This document shows positions 8,263 through 16,550 of a stretch of 64,000 nt of DNA, piece by piece. Positions within the stretch are counted from its first letter, which is position 1; every line of letters starts with the position of its first letter. The notes under the pieces are model-generated. The model did no database searches and was not told the DNA's origin. It saw nothing but the letters and a program-made list of their open reading frames with translations. This DNA comes from Bacillota bacterium (GTDB taxonomy: Bacteria; Bacillota; Clostridia; Christensenellales; SZUA-584), in the NCBI GenBank assembly GCA_023391105.1, contig JAEWBO010000022.1, forward strand, positions 1 through 64,000, read 5' to 3'. Position numbers and translations under genes: made by a program.

Positions 8263-8336
8263 GTTAAAAAACGGAATAAAACGCATTGTATAAGAGAATA
8301 ATATGCATCAAAATCTATGATAAGGGGTTAGAAACA

Positions 8337-9194
8337 ATGGATATGAACAACGAAACAGGACTTCACAGCTTTGATATCGCCCTGCGAACCGGCTGGAAGG
8401 ACGAAGAAAAGCTAATGCTTTGGGACGAGGTAAAAAAGGCACAGAAAATCGGAGCACCCCTCAAGCGTGTTTTTGAAACCGTGGCCCAAAAAACGAGACG
8501 TAAGCCCAACAGTGTGAGAAACTACTATTATATGAAGGTGAAAGAGACGGGCGAAATCGAGCAGAAGCCCTCTACATTTACACCCTTCACCAAGGAAGAG
8601 ATCTACACACTGCTTCGGACTTTGCTGGCATCAGGCGCCAAGGGCGAATCCATTAGAGGCGCGAGCCTAAGGCTTGCGGACGGAGACAAAACGCTGATGC
8701 TTCGGTATCAAAATAAGTACAGAAGCCTCATCAAAAACGGTCGTCCCCTCGTTGAGAAGGTATTGGCAGACATGGACAAAGACAGCGAGAAGTACCTTAG
8801 CCCCTATGACACGCAAAAGTCAATGTCGCCGGTGGGAAAGGAAAGCAAGTATATACCCGAAAGCGTGATCAAAGCGCTGATGGCATGCGATGTCGATGTC
8901 AAAAGCTTTTTTAAAGGGCTTGCCAAAGTCGCCGGAATGGCCGTGGCCAAAGTGCGCTCCGAAGACGAGCTGCGCCAGCTGATGCTCCAAAACGAATCAA
9001 TAAAGAAGGAAAATTCAGCTTTGCATTCGCGTTTAAAAATGGAAATGGAAAAAAGCCACAAGGCCGCGTCACTGTTCGAACAGCTTATGAACTTAAAGAC
9101 TAAGACGATTGAAACCAAGGACTTAGAGAGCCTGACGGCCTTGGGCGAATGGCTCAAGGAAGACGCGCGCAAAAGCAGCGCGGATGCCCTCTGA
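8337..9194 (+). CDS. SANT/Myb-like helix-turn-helix protein with C-terminal coiled coil
   Basis: A 285-residue protein. Residues 15-60 (TGWKDEEKLMLWDEV onward to RKPNSVRNYYY) have the spacing of a Myb/SANT-type three-helix DNA-binding unit, as in Bacillus RsfA-like prespore regulators. A second helical unit follows with KEEIYTLLRTLLASG. Residues about 215-265 (EDELRQLMLQNESIKKEN onward) are a predicted coiled coil, suggesting dimerisation. The start at 8337 uses AAGGGGTTAGAAACA; the frame opens 17 codons earlier without a site. It sits upstream of spo0A but is separated by a terminator. The regulatory role is inference. Confidence 0.7.
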   Translation: MDMNNETGLHSFDIALRTGWKDEEKLMLWDEVKKAQKIGAPLKRVFETVAQKTRRKPNSVRNYYYMKVKETGEIEQKPSTFTPFTKEEIYTLLRTLLASGAKGESIRGASLRLADGDKTLMLRYQNKYRSLIKNGRPLVEKVLADMDKDSEKYLSPYDTQKSMSPVGKESKYIPESVIKALMACDVDVKSFFKGLAKVAGMAVAKVRSEDELRQLMLQNESIKKENSALHSRLKMEMEKSHKAASLFEQLMNLKTKTIETKDLESLTALGEWLKEDARKSSADAL

Positions 9195-9195
9195 T

Positions 9196-9254
9196 GCTTA
9201 CCCGCGCGTCTGCAGACTTAAATTTTGCCTGCAGACGCGTAAGCAGTCTTTTTT
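9196..9254 (+). terminator. Intrinsic terminator between SANT-like gene and spo0A
   Basis: CGCGTCTGCAG (9205-9215) pairs with CTGCAGACGCG (9229-9239), extended by GCTTAC/GTAAGC, followed by a TCTTTTTT run. It insulates spo0A from the upstream gene. Confidence 0.9.
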
Positions 9255-9278
9255 CTAGAACGCCTATTTTTGTATTAT

Positions 9279-9430
9279 TTTGTCGATATTTCGCGACTTG
9301 ACGAAAGTTTATAAATTTCCTAAGAAATTTACTTATTTTTGTCTGTAACTTCGTTTTATTTTATTGTCAAATAAAATCAGCCATGATAATATGTTAACAA
9401 ATATTTCTTTTAGTGGTACGTTTCGACACA
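9279..9430 (+). promoter_or_regulatory. spo0A promoter region with two candidate 0A boxes
   Basis: TTGTCA at 9364-9369 and TAATAT at 9387-9392 are 17 bases apart, giving a sigma-A-type promoter about 105 bases before the start codon. Two sequences match the Spo0A box TTTGTCGAA at 8 of 9 positions: TTTGTCGAT at 9279-9287, and TGTGTCGAA on the minus strand at 9422-9430, one upstream and one downstream of the promoter. This arrangement suits autoregulation. Confidence 0.55.
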
Positions 9431-9497
9431 AAACGTCATTTTTTTGAGGGTTGAGGATTGGGTTTTTAAAACACACAAATTGAAAGGAGTTTCTTCA

Positions 9498-10268
9498 ATG
9501 GACAGAAAAATCAAATTGCTCATCATCGAGGACAATGTGCAGCTTAATGAAATGCTCACCAAATTCTTTAGCACAAAGAGTGACGTAGAGGTAGTTGGGT
9601 CATGCAATAACGCGGTAGAAGCTGTCGGCTTAATTAAAGAAGTGGCGCCGGACGCCCTCATTGTCGACATGATTATGCCGGAGGCAGATGGTCTCTCCCT
9701 GCTCGAGAGATTAAACACATCAGAGTTTGAGACAATGCCCGCTACCATCGTTGTTTCGGCCGTTGGCAACGAAAAACTCATCAAGATGGCCTGTGATCTG
9801 GGGGCAAAATATTACATGATTAAACCTTTTAACAAAGACATTCTCTACAAGCGTGTTCAGGACATGTTCGGCAGCCGGGTCATTACCACAAAGCGTACGC
9901 CGACGCCTGTCCGGTCTAAAACGCTGGATGAGAAAATTACGGCCGTGTTCCTGTCAATCGGCATTCCTGCTCATATAAAAGGATATCATTTCCTACGAGA
10001 GGCCATCAAAATGGTCGTGAAAAATCCTGATCTTATCAATTCTATTACCAAAAAGCTTTATCCGGGCATTGCAGAACCGTTTGAGACAAGCGCCAGCAAA
10101 GTTGAACGTGCCATTCGTCATGCCATTGAAGTGGCCTGGTCTCGCGGCAAAATCGAAAACATCAACAATTTCCTCGGTTACAATATTTATACCAACAAGG
10201 ACAAGCCCACAAACGGCGAGTTTATCGCCCTGATGGCTGATAAGCTCATCATGGACAGGAGCGCTTAA
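9498..10268 (+). CDS. spo0A: Stage 0 sporulation response regulator Spo0A
   Basis: The master transcription factor of sporulation entry, 256 residues. The receiver domain (1-125) has the acidic pair E11-D12, phospho-acceptor D57 in ALIVDMIMPEADG, the switch serine/threonine in ATIVVSAVG and the conserved lysine in YYMIKPF. The C-terminal Spo0A DNA-binding domain (about 145-256) has the invariant SKVERAIRHAIEVAWSRG recognition region. ATG 9498 follows GAAAGGAGTTTCTTCA. The usual clostridial neighbour spoIVB is not next to it. Candidate 0A boxes upstream suggest autoregulation by Spo0A-P. Confidence 0.97.
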   Translation: MDRKIKLLIIEDNVQLNEMLTKFFSTKSDVEVVGSCNNAVEAVGLIKEVAPDALIVDMIMPEADGLSLLERLNTSEFETMPATIVVSAVGNEKLIKMACDLGAKYYMIKPFNKDILYKRVQDMFGSRVITTKRTPTPVRSKTLDEKITAVFLSIGIPAHIKGYHFLREAIKMVVKNPDLINSITKKLYPGIAEPFETSASKVERAIRHAIEVAWSRGKIENINNFLGYNIYTNKDKPTNGEFIALMADKLIMDRSA

Positions 10269-10282
10269 TAAAGGGTAAGAAG

Positions 10283-10318
10283 CCGTACGTTTTCGTGAAT
10301 GCGTGCGGTTTTTTTATT
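10283..10318 (+). terminator. Intrinsic terminator of spo0A
   Basis: CCGTACG (10283-10289) pairs with CGTGCGG (10302-10308), with one G-T pair, and is followed by seven T. Confidence 0.85.
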
Positions 10319-10369
10319 TTACTCAGAAAAAAGGCAGCGAAATTGAAATATAAATGAACGAAACCTACA

Positions 10370-10810
10370 TTAATCCGAAGAAAAAACAAAGCCCTTTTTG
10401 ATGATGATATCTGCCATAACACGCGAGTCGGCAGTCTGTATCGTGGCATAGGCATCTCTGGTACGTTGATAGAATTCTTTTCGTGATATTTTATTCAGCA
10501 TGTAGGGATGGGGGGACGGAACGCTTTTCAGCACATCCTGAAATTCGCCCCAAATTTTCGGTTCTTCATAAATCCCATAATCAAGAGACATCACTGTGAC
10601 CGGGAACTCCTCATCAACATCCAAAGGGAAGTACTTCAATATCTCGGCTAACAACAGATGATTTTCTTGTGAATATGAATATACGACCTTCTGACTCATT
10701 GCAGATGCCTTATAATTTGCATCGGCAATAACCAGCTCGTCAAGATGCCCCATTCTATAAATCACTTCGTAAATTTCAGGCGTAATCAAATTTGATATGT
10801 TCGTCAGCAC
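10370..10810 (-). CDS. RbsD/FucU-type sugar mutarotase
   Basis: This 146-residue protein belongs to the RbsD/FucU fold, decameric enzymes that interconvert alpha and beta anomers of monosaccharides such as fucose or ribose. The catalytic-type segments are present: MGHLDELVIADANYKA (His near 22, Asp near 30) and, toward the C terminus, RDAYATIQTADSR, resembling the FucU TGE/D loop region. GTG at 10810 is the start, 8 bases after TAGGAG. No fucose or ribose utilisation genes are adjacent, so the sugar cannot be assigned. Confidence 0.85.
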   Translation of the reverse strand: MLTNISNLITPEIYEVIYRMGHLDELVIADANYKASAMSQKVVYSYSQENHLLLAEILKYFPLDVDEEFPVTVMSLDYGIYEEPKIWGEFQDVLKSVPSPHPYMLNKISRKEFYQRTRDAYATIQTADSRVMADIIIKKGFVFSSD

Positions 10811-10958
10811 GGTATCATCTCCTATAGAACCATTTTAGGAATTCTGTGAATTTTTCAATATTTATATTGGCGTAAAATGCTGTATACAATAGAATTATAA
10901 TCTTATTCGATTGTCTGTCAATACAAGGTTATATATCTGTCCGCCGGCGCCGGCGCCA
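10811..10958. other. Gap before the replication operon
   Basis: This is a non-coding stretch between divergent genes. It contains a GC-rich palindromic run GCCGGCGCCGGCGCC at 10943-10957, directly before the -35 box of the next promoter. Otherwise I see nothing. Confidence 0.4.
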
Positions 10959-10987
10959 TTGACTATTGACCTTTAAACAGATAGAAT
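10959..10987 (+). promoter_or_regulatory. Sigma-A promoter of the replication operon
   Basis: TTGACT (10959-10964) and TAGAAT (10982-10987) are separated by 17 bases. The GC-rich palindrome just upstream could be an operator or part of an upstream structure. Confidence 0.65.
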
Positions 10988-11042
10988 AAAGACACTTGCA
11001 GTAGAGGTGTTGGGGCGAATTCACTTAAAGGTGGTTATGCGT

Positions 11043-11387
11043 ATGCAACAATCTGTTAACGTGGCCTCTAATGCAAAGATGATTGACGTGTTAAAAGCCG
11101 AATTCATCAGTGAATCTGCTGATGTTTTACGGGCGGCACTTTCGCCAAACGGGCGGAGAGAGCTTAAGGACGCGCTGGGCGGCGCGGTGCTGCTTGCTTA
11201 TGTACTGGCAAAACGCTGCGGCATATCGTTTGGTGAACTGGATGAAGATGTGATCAGCAAGGCAGATACCGGCATCACAGGCGCTCATATGCTGGAAACG
11301 AGCTACGGCGATCTGTCTCATCTTAAGAAACATTTTGAAAGCGGGAATTCAAGGGGTTTTGGACAGGACAAAAAAAGACGATTATAA
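11043..11387 (+). CDS. MazG-like family protein
   Basis: About 114 residues, matching the short clostridial MazG-like proteins found just upstream of the YybS gene. The helical pattern (AKMIDVLKAEFISES, LGGAVLLAYVLAKRCGISF) and the SYGDLSHLKKHFE tail fit that group. MazG enzymes hydrolyse nucleoside triphosphates, but the EExxE metal motif is not obvious here, so activity is unproven. I place the start at ATG 11043, eight bases after AAAGGTGG; the ATG at 11037 is too close to it. It is the first gene of an operon with YybS-like, GdpP, L9 and DnaB. Confidence 0.72.
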   Translation: MQQSVNVASNAKMIDVLKAEFISESADVLRAALSPNGRRELKDALGGAVLLAYVLAKRCGISFGELDEDVISKADTGITGAHMLETSYGDLSHLKKHFESGNSRGFGQDKKRRL

Positions 11388-12357
11388 AAATGTAGCGGCC
11401 ACATTTCTGATTGCCGCAGCGTTGATACTGATATCAATCTACTTACCTCTGGCAGCTGTTGTGGCTGTGTTTGTGCTAGCTTACGCTGTTGCCATGTGGG
11501 GTAAACTCGGCATTGTTATGGCAGCTGTAAGCTTTGCGGTCGGCTGTCTGCTGGATTACAAGGTCACGGCATTCCTCGCAGCGGCATTTCTGCCTGCGGC
11601 TTTGGCGGCCGGTATTGTGATCAAAAAGAAGCTGCGCATGCGTCACAGCGTGATGATCATCAGCAGCGCGGTGCTCGCAGGCTCGGCCGGCGCGTTTGGT
11701 GTGCTTTGGCTCTTCACAGGGCTTGGCCCCATCGATTACGTGGCAAGCCTTATAGGCTATGTCTTAGGTACGCTCAACGATGGGCTTGTACAGCTTGTCT
11801 ACCTCTATACCCGATTTTGGGATATGATAACGGGTGCGATCACTCAGGTTGCCGTACTCTCGACACCTGCATCGGAGGCTATCCCCATCATATTGGAACA
11901 GTTGAGAAACTTTCTCAACTTGAATCTCGTCAACGCCGTTCTCAGCTATGCGCTGTTGACAGGGCTGCTCTTATTTGTCATCACGCGTGTATTCGTCAAA
12001 AAGAAGCGCAAGGTCGTCTCGGTTCCGCCGTTTTCGGCGATCACGCTGCCGCCCAAGTTCTGGCTCGCGTATCTGCTTTCGTATCTTTTTGCGTATGCTG
12101 GCACAAGCTTTGGGTGGCCGAATTTTGAGATCACAGCCATCACAATAAGCGGCGTTTATGGTTTTGTGTTCATCGTTCAGGCCTTAAGTTTTCTGGACTA
12201 TATGTATAAGAGACGAAAAATGCAGACTGCCGTGCGTGTGCTGCTGCACGTGGTGGTCGCGTTGCTTATCGGCAACCTGCTGATTTGGGTGGGTTTGTTT
12301 GAAAACATGGCAGGGCTTCGCAAGCGCTTGGATACGGAAGGCGGTATCGTGTCTTGA
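11335..12357 (+). CDS. YybS / DUF2232 family membrane protein
   Basis: A 340-residue integral membrane protein with about eight hydrophobic spans, of the DUF2232 (YybS) family, which is characteristically encoded directly before gdpP in Bacillota. After a charged N terminus (RTKKDDYKN) come alternating spans, and the segment PPFSAITLPPKFWLAYLLSYL near 225-245 is family-like. The function is unknown; it resembles the membrane subunit of ECF-type transporters. The start is probably TTG 11335, overlapping the MazG-like gene by 53 bases; a later start is possible because no ideal ribosome binding site exists. Confidence 0.8.
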   Translation: MKAGIQGVLDRTKKDDYKNVAATFLIAAALILISIYLPLAAVVAVFVLAYAVAMWGKLGIVMAAVSFAVGCLLDYKVTAFLAAAFLPAALAAGIVIKKKLRMRHSVMIISSAVLAGSAGAFGVLWLFTGLGPIDYVASLIGYVLGTLNDGLVQLVYLYTRFWDMITGAITQVAVLSTPASEAIPIILEQLRNFLNLNLVNAVLSYALLTGLLLFVITRVFVKKKRKVVSVPPFSAITLPPKFWLAYLLSYLFAYAGTSFGWPNFEITAITISGVYGFVFIVQALSFLDYMYKRRKMQTAVRVLLHVVVALLIGNLLIWVGLFENMAGLRKRLDTEGGIVS

Positions 12358-14330
12358 AGACCAACACCACCCCCCAAAAAGCATCGCTTTTCGGGGGCCC
12401 CACAATCAGATATTTCTCGCCGGATTTTGTTTGCTTGGTAACGGCGCTCATCGCGGCGTCTGTTTTTGCTTTTCTGCATAGCGTACTGCTCGGTACGATA
12501 TCCGTAATAGTCAGTATTTTGGGTTCGTTGGGATATCTTTATGTTTTCACCTATCGCAAGGTGCAATGGCAGCGGCTTGTGATCAAGACGCTTTTTGAAC
12601 AGGAAGAGCTGCCGACGTATCTGAACACGATGGCCATCCCCACTGTTCTGACATCGCCCACAGGCCATATCAAGTGGGCAAATCTCGCTTTTCGAAGCCT
12701 GGTGGGCTTTGGCGCACTGCGCAATATCAACAGGATGATTTTGGGCATCAGCGTGCCCGACAAGGATAAAAAGATACTCATCAATGGCAGGCCGTATAAA
12801 AAGGAACTATCCACCGTATGGCTGCGCAACCGGCAATATCTGCTGCACAGGCTTGTGGATATTGAAAACACTGTAGAAGCCAAAAAGCTTTATCAGAGCT
12901 TTTTGCCGGTGGTGTGTCAGTTTCAGATCGACAACTACGATGAACTTTCCGCCAAGCTCTCCCAGTCGGAGCTTTCCGAGGTCGTCGCGGCAGTCGAGCG
13001 GCGCTTATCCACGCTTTCTAAAAGCCTATCGGCACATTTTCAGCGTACAGACCGCGGACGTTATCTTTGTATTTTTGAGCGCCGGTTTTTGTCCACGCTG
13101 CGCGCCAATAAATTCAACATTCTTGACGACGTTCGCCAGATTAAAACGACGCTATCCCCGACGCTGTCTATCGCGGTGGGTATCGGAGAAAATCCTGAAC
13201 AGTCGGGCGAATATGCGATCAAAGCAATGGATCTCGCTTTGGGGCGCGGCGGCGATCAGGCCGTGGTGAAGCAGGGAGACCGTTTCATATTTTACGGCGG
13301 CACAGCAAAAACAGGTTTTCGCCGCAGCAAAGTGAAGGCGCGCATGATCAGCCATGCGCTGCGCAACCTCATGGAGCAGTGCAGCGATGTGTATGTGATG
13401 GGGCATGAAGTGCCCGATCTGGATTGCATGGGGGCGGCGCTTGGCATTTGCGCTTGCGCGCGCCATGTGGGCAAAAAAGCCTATATCGTTATGGACAACC
13501 CAAACCCGTCTATCGATCTGCTGCTGGACAAGCTCAAGACCGTTGAAGCGTATGCTGCAAGCCTTATCTCCGGACAGGATGCGGCGATGCATATCGGCGC
13601 GACCAGCATGCTCGTGATTGTAGACACGCAGCTTGCATCATTTACGATTTCCCCCGGGCTGTTGGAAATGGTGGATACCGTTGTGGTGGTAGACCATCAT
13701 ATCCGCGGAACCACCACGATCGAGAAGGCCACGCTTTTCTATCATGATCCGTATGCGTCGTCCGCATGCGAGCTCGTCACAGAGGTCATGCAGTATTTCG
13801 ACGACGACTTAAAGCCGCTTCCGGTTGACCTTGAAGCGCTGCTGTGCGGCATCACACTGGATACCAAGGGCTTTACGTTCAATACGGGCGTACGCACATT
13901 TGAGGCGGCGTCTTATCTTCGCCGCCACGGCGCGGACACCACGGTGACGCGGCTGCTCGTTCAGGACGACCTTAAGACGTACAAGGCCAAAACGGATATC
14001 GTACGCAGCGCGGAGATCATTGAAAACGGCTTTGCGGTGTCGGCGTGCCCCGAAGGTGTGGATAAAGCGTCACTCATTGCGGCACAGGCGGCGGATGCTC
14101 TGCTCACCATTCGCGGCGTAAAAGCCTCCTTCGTGCTCAGCCATGTGGACGACAATGTACTCATAAGCGGGCGCTCTCTGGGAGAGGTTAACGTTCAGCT
14201 GATACTCGAAAGCCTCGGCGGCGGCGGCCATGCCACCATCGCCGCCGTAAAAATGGAAAAAACGAATATGGACACAGCCATTAAGCGGCTGAAAAAAGCG
14301 ATCAATAATTATGTGAAAGAGGTTAAATAA
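12354..14330 (+). CDS. gdpP: Cyclic-di-AMP phosphodiesterase GdpP
   Basis: A 658-residue membrane-anchored DHH/DHHA1 phosphodiesterase that hydrolyses c-di-AMP. In order: two N-terminal spans (about 25-60), a PAS-like domain, a degenerate GGDEF domain (about 170-300), the DHH domain with GHEVPDLDCMGA near 350 and VVVVDHHIRG near 445, and the DHHA1 domain with GGGGHATIAA near 623. TTG at 12354 is the start and overlaps the YybS stop as TTGA. The first 15 codons after it lie in a palindromic repeat (12367-12400) with a near copy at 61061-61090, so the N terminus (TTPQKASLFGGP) seems acquired from a repeat insertion. Confidence 0.93.
   Translation: MKTNTTPQKASLFGGPTIRYFSPDFVCLVTALIAASVFAFLHSVLLGTISVIVSILGSLGYLYVFTYRKVQWQRLVIKTLFEQEELPTYLNTMAIPTVLTSPTGHIKWANLAFRSLVGFGALRNINRMILGISVPDKDKKILINGRPYKKELSTVWLRNRQYLLHRLVDIENTVEAKKLYQSFLPVVCQFQIDNYDELSAKLSQSELSEVVAAVERRLSTLSKSLSAHFQRTDRGRYLCIFERRFLSTLRANKFNILDDVRQIKTTLSPTLSIAVGIGENPEQSGEYAIKAMDLALGRGGDQAVVKQGDRFIFYGGTAKTGFRRSKVKARMISHALRNLMEQCSDVYVMGHEVPDLDCMGAALGICACARHVGKKAYIVMDNPNPSIDLLLDKLKTVEAYAASLISGQDAAMHIGATSMLVIVDTQLASFTISPGLLEMVDTVVVVDHHIRGTTTIEKATLFYHDPYASSACELVTEVMQYFDDDLKPLPVDLEALLCGITLDTKGFTFNTGVRTFEAASYLRRHGADTTVTRLLVQDDLKTYKAKTDIVRSAEIIENGFAVSACPEGVDKASLIAAQAADALLTIRGVKASFVLSHVDDNVLISGRSLGEVNVQLILESLGGGGHATIAAVKMEKTNMDTAIKRLKKAINNYVKEVK
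12367..12400 (+). repeat. Palindromic repeat inside the start of gdpP
   Basis: CCCCAAAAAGC - ATC - GCTTTTCGGGG forms a near-perfect hairpin followed by GCCCC. On the opposite strand it reads GGGGCCCCCGAAAAGC, almost the same as GGGGTCCCCGAAAAGG at 61062-61077. It is translated in frame as part of GdpP. Confidence 0.6.
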
Positions 14331-14331
14331 G

Positions 14332-14781
14332 ATGAAGGTGATATTGATAAAGGATTTGAAGGGCACTGGCTTTGCAGGAGATATCGTGAACGTAAGTGAC
14401 GGCTATGCGAGAAACTTTCTGTTTGCCAAGGGCATTGCCAAGGAAGCCACGCCCCAGAACTTAAACGTGGCCAAGCAGCAGCAGCAGGCCATAGAAAAGC
14501 GCCGCATGCTCGAACGCCTATCCGCAGAGGAAGCGGCGAAGCGCTTAAGCGGTCTTAAGGTCGTCGTAAAGGCCAAATGCGGAGAGAACGGTCGTCTGTT
14601 TGGCTCTATCACAGCCAAGGAGATATCCGACGCCATCCTAGAACAGCACGGTATCGAGATCGATAAAAAGCGCATCGTCATGAACGATCATATCAAGGAG
14701 CTTGGCGAGTCTAATTTATCTGTCAAGGTTTACGCAGGCATTTCTGCCGATATTATCGTCAGCGTCGAAGCGGCGGAGTAA
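14332..14781 (+). CDS. rplI: 50S ribosomal protein L9
   Basis: 149 residues, the usual L9 length. The N-terminal RNA-binding domain starts MKVILIKDLKGTGFAGDIV and keeps the GYARNFLFAKGIA signature. A long connecting helix (about 40-75) leads to the C-terminal domain with KCGENGRLFGSITAKEIS. L9 binds 23S rRNA near the L1 stalk. The gene begins one base after the gdpP stop codon, with GAGGTTAAATAAG as ribosome binding site, and is followed by dnaB, the standard order. Confidence 0.98.
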   Translation: MKVILIKDLKGTGFAGDIVNVSDGYARNFLFAKGIAKEATPQNLNVAKQQQQAIEKRRMLERLSAEEAAKRLSGLKVVVKAKCGENGRLFGSITAKEISDAILEQHGIEIDKKRIVMNDHIKELGESNLSVKVYAGISADIIVSVEAAE

Positions 14782-14796
14782 CAAACGAGAGGTATT

Positions 14797-16143
14797 ATGG
14801 AGCAGGTTGAAACGTCGGGCTATGTGCCGCCAAACAATCATGAAGCGGAACGCAGCGTCCTTGGGAGCATGTTTTTAGACTCAAGGGCTGTTTATACTGC
14901 CATGGAACGGCTCCACGCGAGTGATTTTTACGCGCGCCGTCATCAGCAGATATTTGAAACGATGTGCGAGCTGTCTGAATCGGGCATGCCCATCGATACC
15001 ATCACCGTTGTGGAAAGGCTGGACCGCAAGGGGCAGCTTAGCAGCTCGGACGATACGGTTTATATTGCCGATCTCGCGGGCAGCGTACCCAGCGCTTCCA
15101 ATGTGGGCTACTATATCGACATCGTCGAGCAAAAGTCCGTACTGCGCGCTCTCATATCCGCGGGGCAGACAATCATACAGGACGCCACAGGTTCGGACGA
15201 AGAGGTGGCGGATATCGTCAACCGCGCAGGCGATTTGATATACAAAATCGCCGTCAAGCGACAGCGCGACTCATTGACACATATCAAGCAGGCGCTGCTC
15301 GAGGGCTATTCCTCTATCAGCGAATCCATGAACAGCAAAACAGGCATCATTGGCATACCGACCGGATTTAAGCAGCTCGACAAAATGCTCTCCGGCTTGC
15401 AGAAATCTCAGCTCATCATCGTGGCGGGACGCCCCGGCATGGGTAAAACAAGCTTCGCTATCAACATCGCGCAGCATGCCGCGGTCGCGCTGGATGTGCC
15501 GGTCGCCATCTTTTCTCTGGAAATGTCGCGCGAGCAGCTCGCCATGCGCATGATGTGCAGTGAAGCGCTGGTGGACAGCCAGAAGACGCGTATCGGCGGT
15601 CTCACCTATGACGACTATGACAGATTGGCCAGTGCCGTGGATGTGCTCGGCAAAGCGCCCATATATATCGACGATTCACCCACCATCACTGCCATGGAGA
15701 TGCTCGCCAAGGCGCGGCGTTTAAAGAAGGAAAAGGATCTGGGGATGGTCGTGATCGATTATCTGCAGCTCATGACAGGCAAGGATCGCCGCGAAAACCG
15801 TCAGCAGGAAATATCGAGCATGACGCGCAGCCTCAAAATTATGGCGAAGGAAGTCGGCGTGCCGGTGATATTGCTCTCGCAATTAAGCCGTGCCAGCGAA
15901 AAACGCGATTCCAAACGTCCTTTGCTCTCCGACCTTCGTGAATCGGGCAGTATTGAGCAGGATGCTGACGTGGTTATCTTCCTGCACCGCGAGAGCTATT
16001 ACAACAAGGAAGCCGACAACGTCTCGCAGATCATCATCGCCAAGCAGAGAAGCGGCCCCACGGGCGAAGTCAACGTGGGATGGCGCGGCGACCAGACACG
16101 CTTCGCGGAACTGTCGGGCCAGACCGAATCCAGCCCGTTTTGA
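14797..16143 (+). CDS. dnaB: Replicative DNA helicase DnaB
   Basis: A 448-residue hexameric 5'-3' helicase at the replication fork. The N-terminal domain (about 10-110) starts PPNNHEAERSVLGSM, and a linker helix leads to the RecA-like motor. Walker A is GRPGMGKTSFAI at about 212-223, followed by SLEMSREQLAMRM, Walker B VVIDYLQLM near 323, and LLSQLSRASEKRDSKRP with the arginine finger region. No intein. ATG 14797 follows GAGAGGTATT. It closes the operon begun by the MazG-like gene, with perhaps one small membrane ORF behind it. Confidence 0.98.
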   Translation: MEQVETSGYVPPNNHEAERSVLGSMFLDSRAVYTAMERLHASDFYARRHQQIFETMCELSESGMPIDTITVVERLDRKGQLSSSDDTVYIADLAGSVPSASNVGYYIDIVEQKSVLRALISAGQTIIQDATGSDEEVADIVNRAGDLIYKIAVKRQRDSLTHIKQALLEGYSSISESMNSKTGIIGIPTGFKQLDKMLSGLQKSQLIIVAGRPGMGKTSFAINIAQHAAVALDVPVAIFSLEMSREQLAMRMMCSEALVDSQKTRIGGLTYDDYDRLASAVDVLGKAPIYIDDSPTITAMEMLAKARRLKKEKDLGMVVIDYLQLMTGKDRRENRQQEISSMTRSLKIMAKEVGVPVILLSQLSRASEKRDSKRPLLSDLRESGSIEQDADVVIFLHRESYYNKEADNVSQIIIAKQRSGPTGEVNVGWRGDQTRFAELSGQTESSPF

Positions 16144-16152
16144 GAGGGTTTT

Positions 16153-16485
16153 ATGGAAATGGGAAGAAGAAAAAGAACAAAGTTAATCCTATTTATCTGC
16201 GGCGGATTAATAGCTGTTCCTAGCTTTGTCATCCTGTTTCTCAAGATATTTTTAGATTTATCTAGTGGAAAAAACTTGCCAATAGATTTTGTACAAATCA
16301 GCGGTGCGTGTATATCACTGGGGTTGATTCCGGTAAGCATCGCATTGCAGATGCAATCCAAAGATATAATTAATAGAAATCGCGGCATTAGTGAATTGCT
16401 TAAAATATTATCATGGTTTTGGATTATTATTTCTTCAATCATTCTGATTTGGTGTGTTATCTATTTCATTTTTGTACGCAAGTAA
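16153..16485 (+). CDS. Small three-span membrane protein
   Basis: 110 residues with a basic N terminus (MGRRKRTK) and three hydrophobic spans (about 12-30, 46-65, 85-107). It begins 9 bases after the dnaB stop with GAGAGGG as ribosome binding site; the ATG at 16159 is an equally good start. It is more AT-rich than dnaB, suggesting a recent addition. No family recognised; probably co-transcribed with dnaB. Confidence 0.6.
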   Translation: MEMGRRKRTKLILFICGGLIAVPSFVILFLKIFLDLSSGKNLPIDFVQISGACISLGLIPVSIALQMQSKDIINRNRGISELLKILSWFWIIISSIILIWCVIYFIFVRK

Positions 16486-16502
16486 CCCTTGAGCCAAATA
16501 TC

Positions 16503-16530
16503 AACGCCGCCTCAAACGAAGCGGCGTTTG
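16503..16530. repeat. Inverted repeat after the small membrane gene
   Basis: AACGCCGC and GCGGCGTT form an 8-bp stem with a 10-base loop. It lacks a clear run of T on either strand, so it may be a weak terminator or a palindromic repeat. Confidence 0.45.
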
Positions 16531-16550
16531 AGACTGTCGATAAACCCCTC

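Noticed and set aside
11706..12128. 140-codon plus-strand ORF inside the YybS gene
   Set aside because: It overlaps a real membrane protein gene in another frame, has Cys/His-rich shadow composition and no ribosome binding site.
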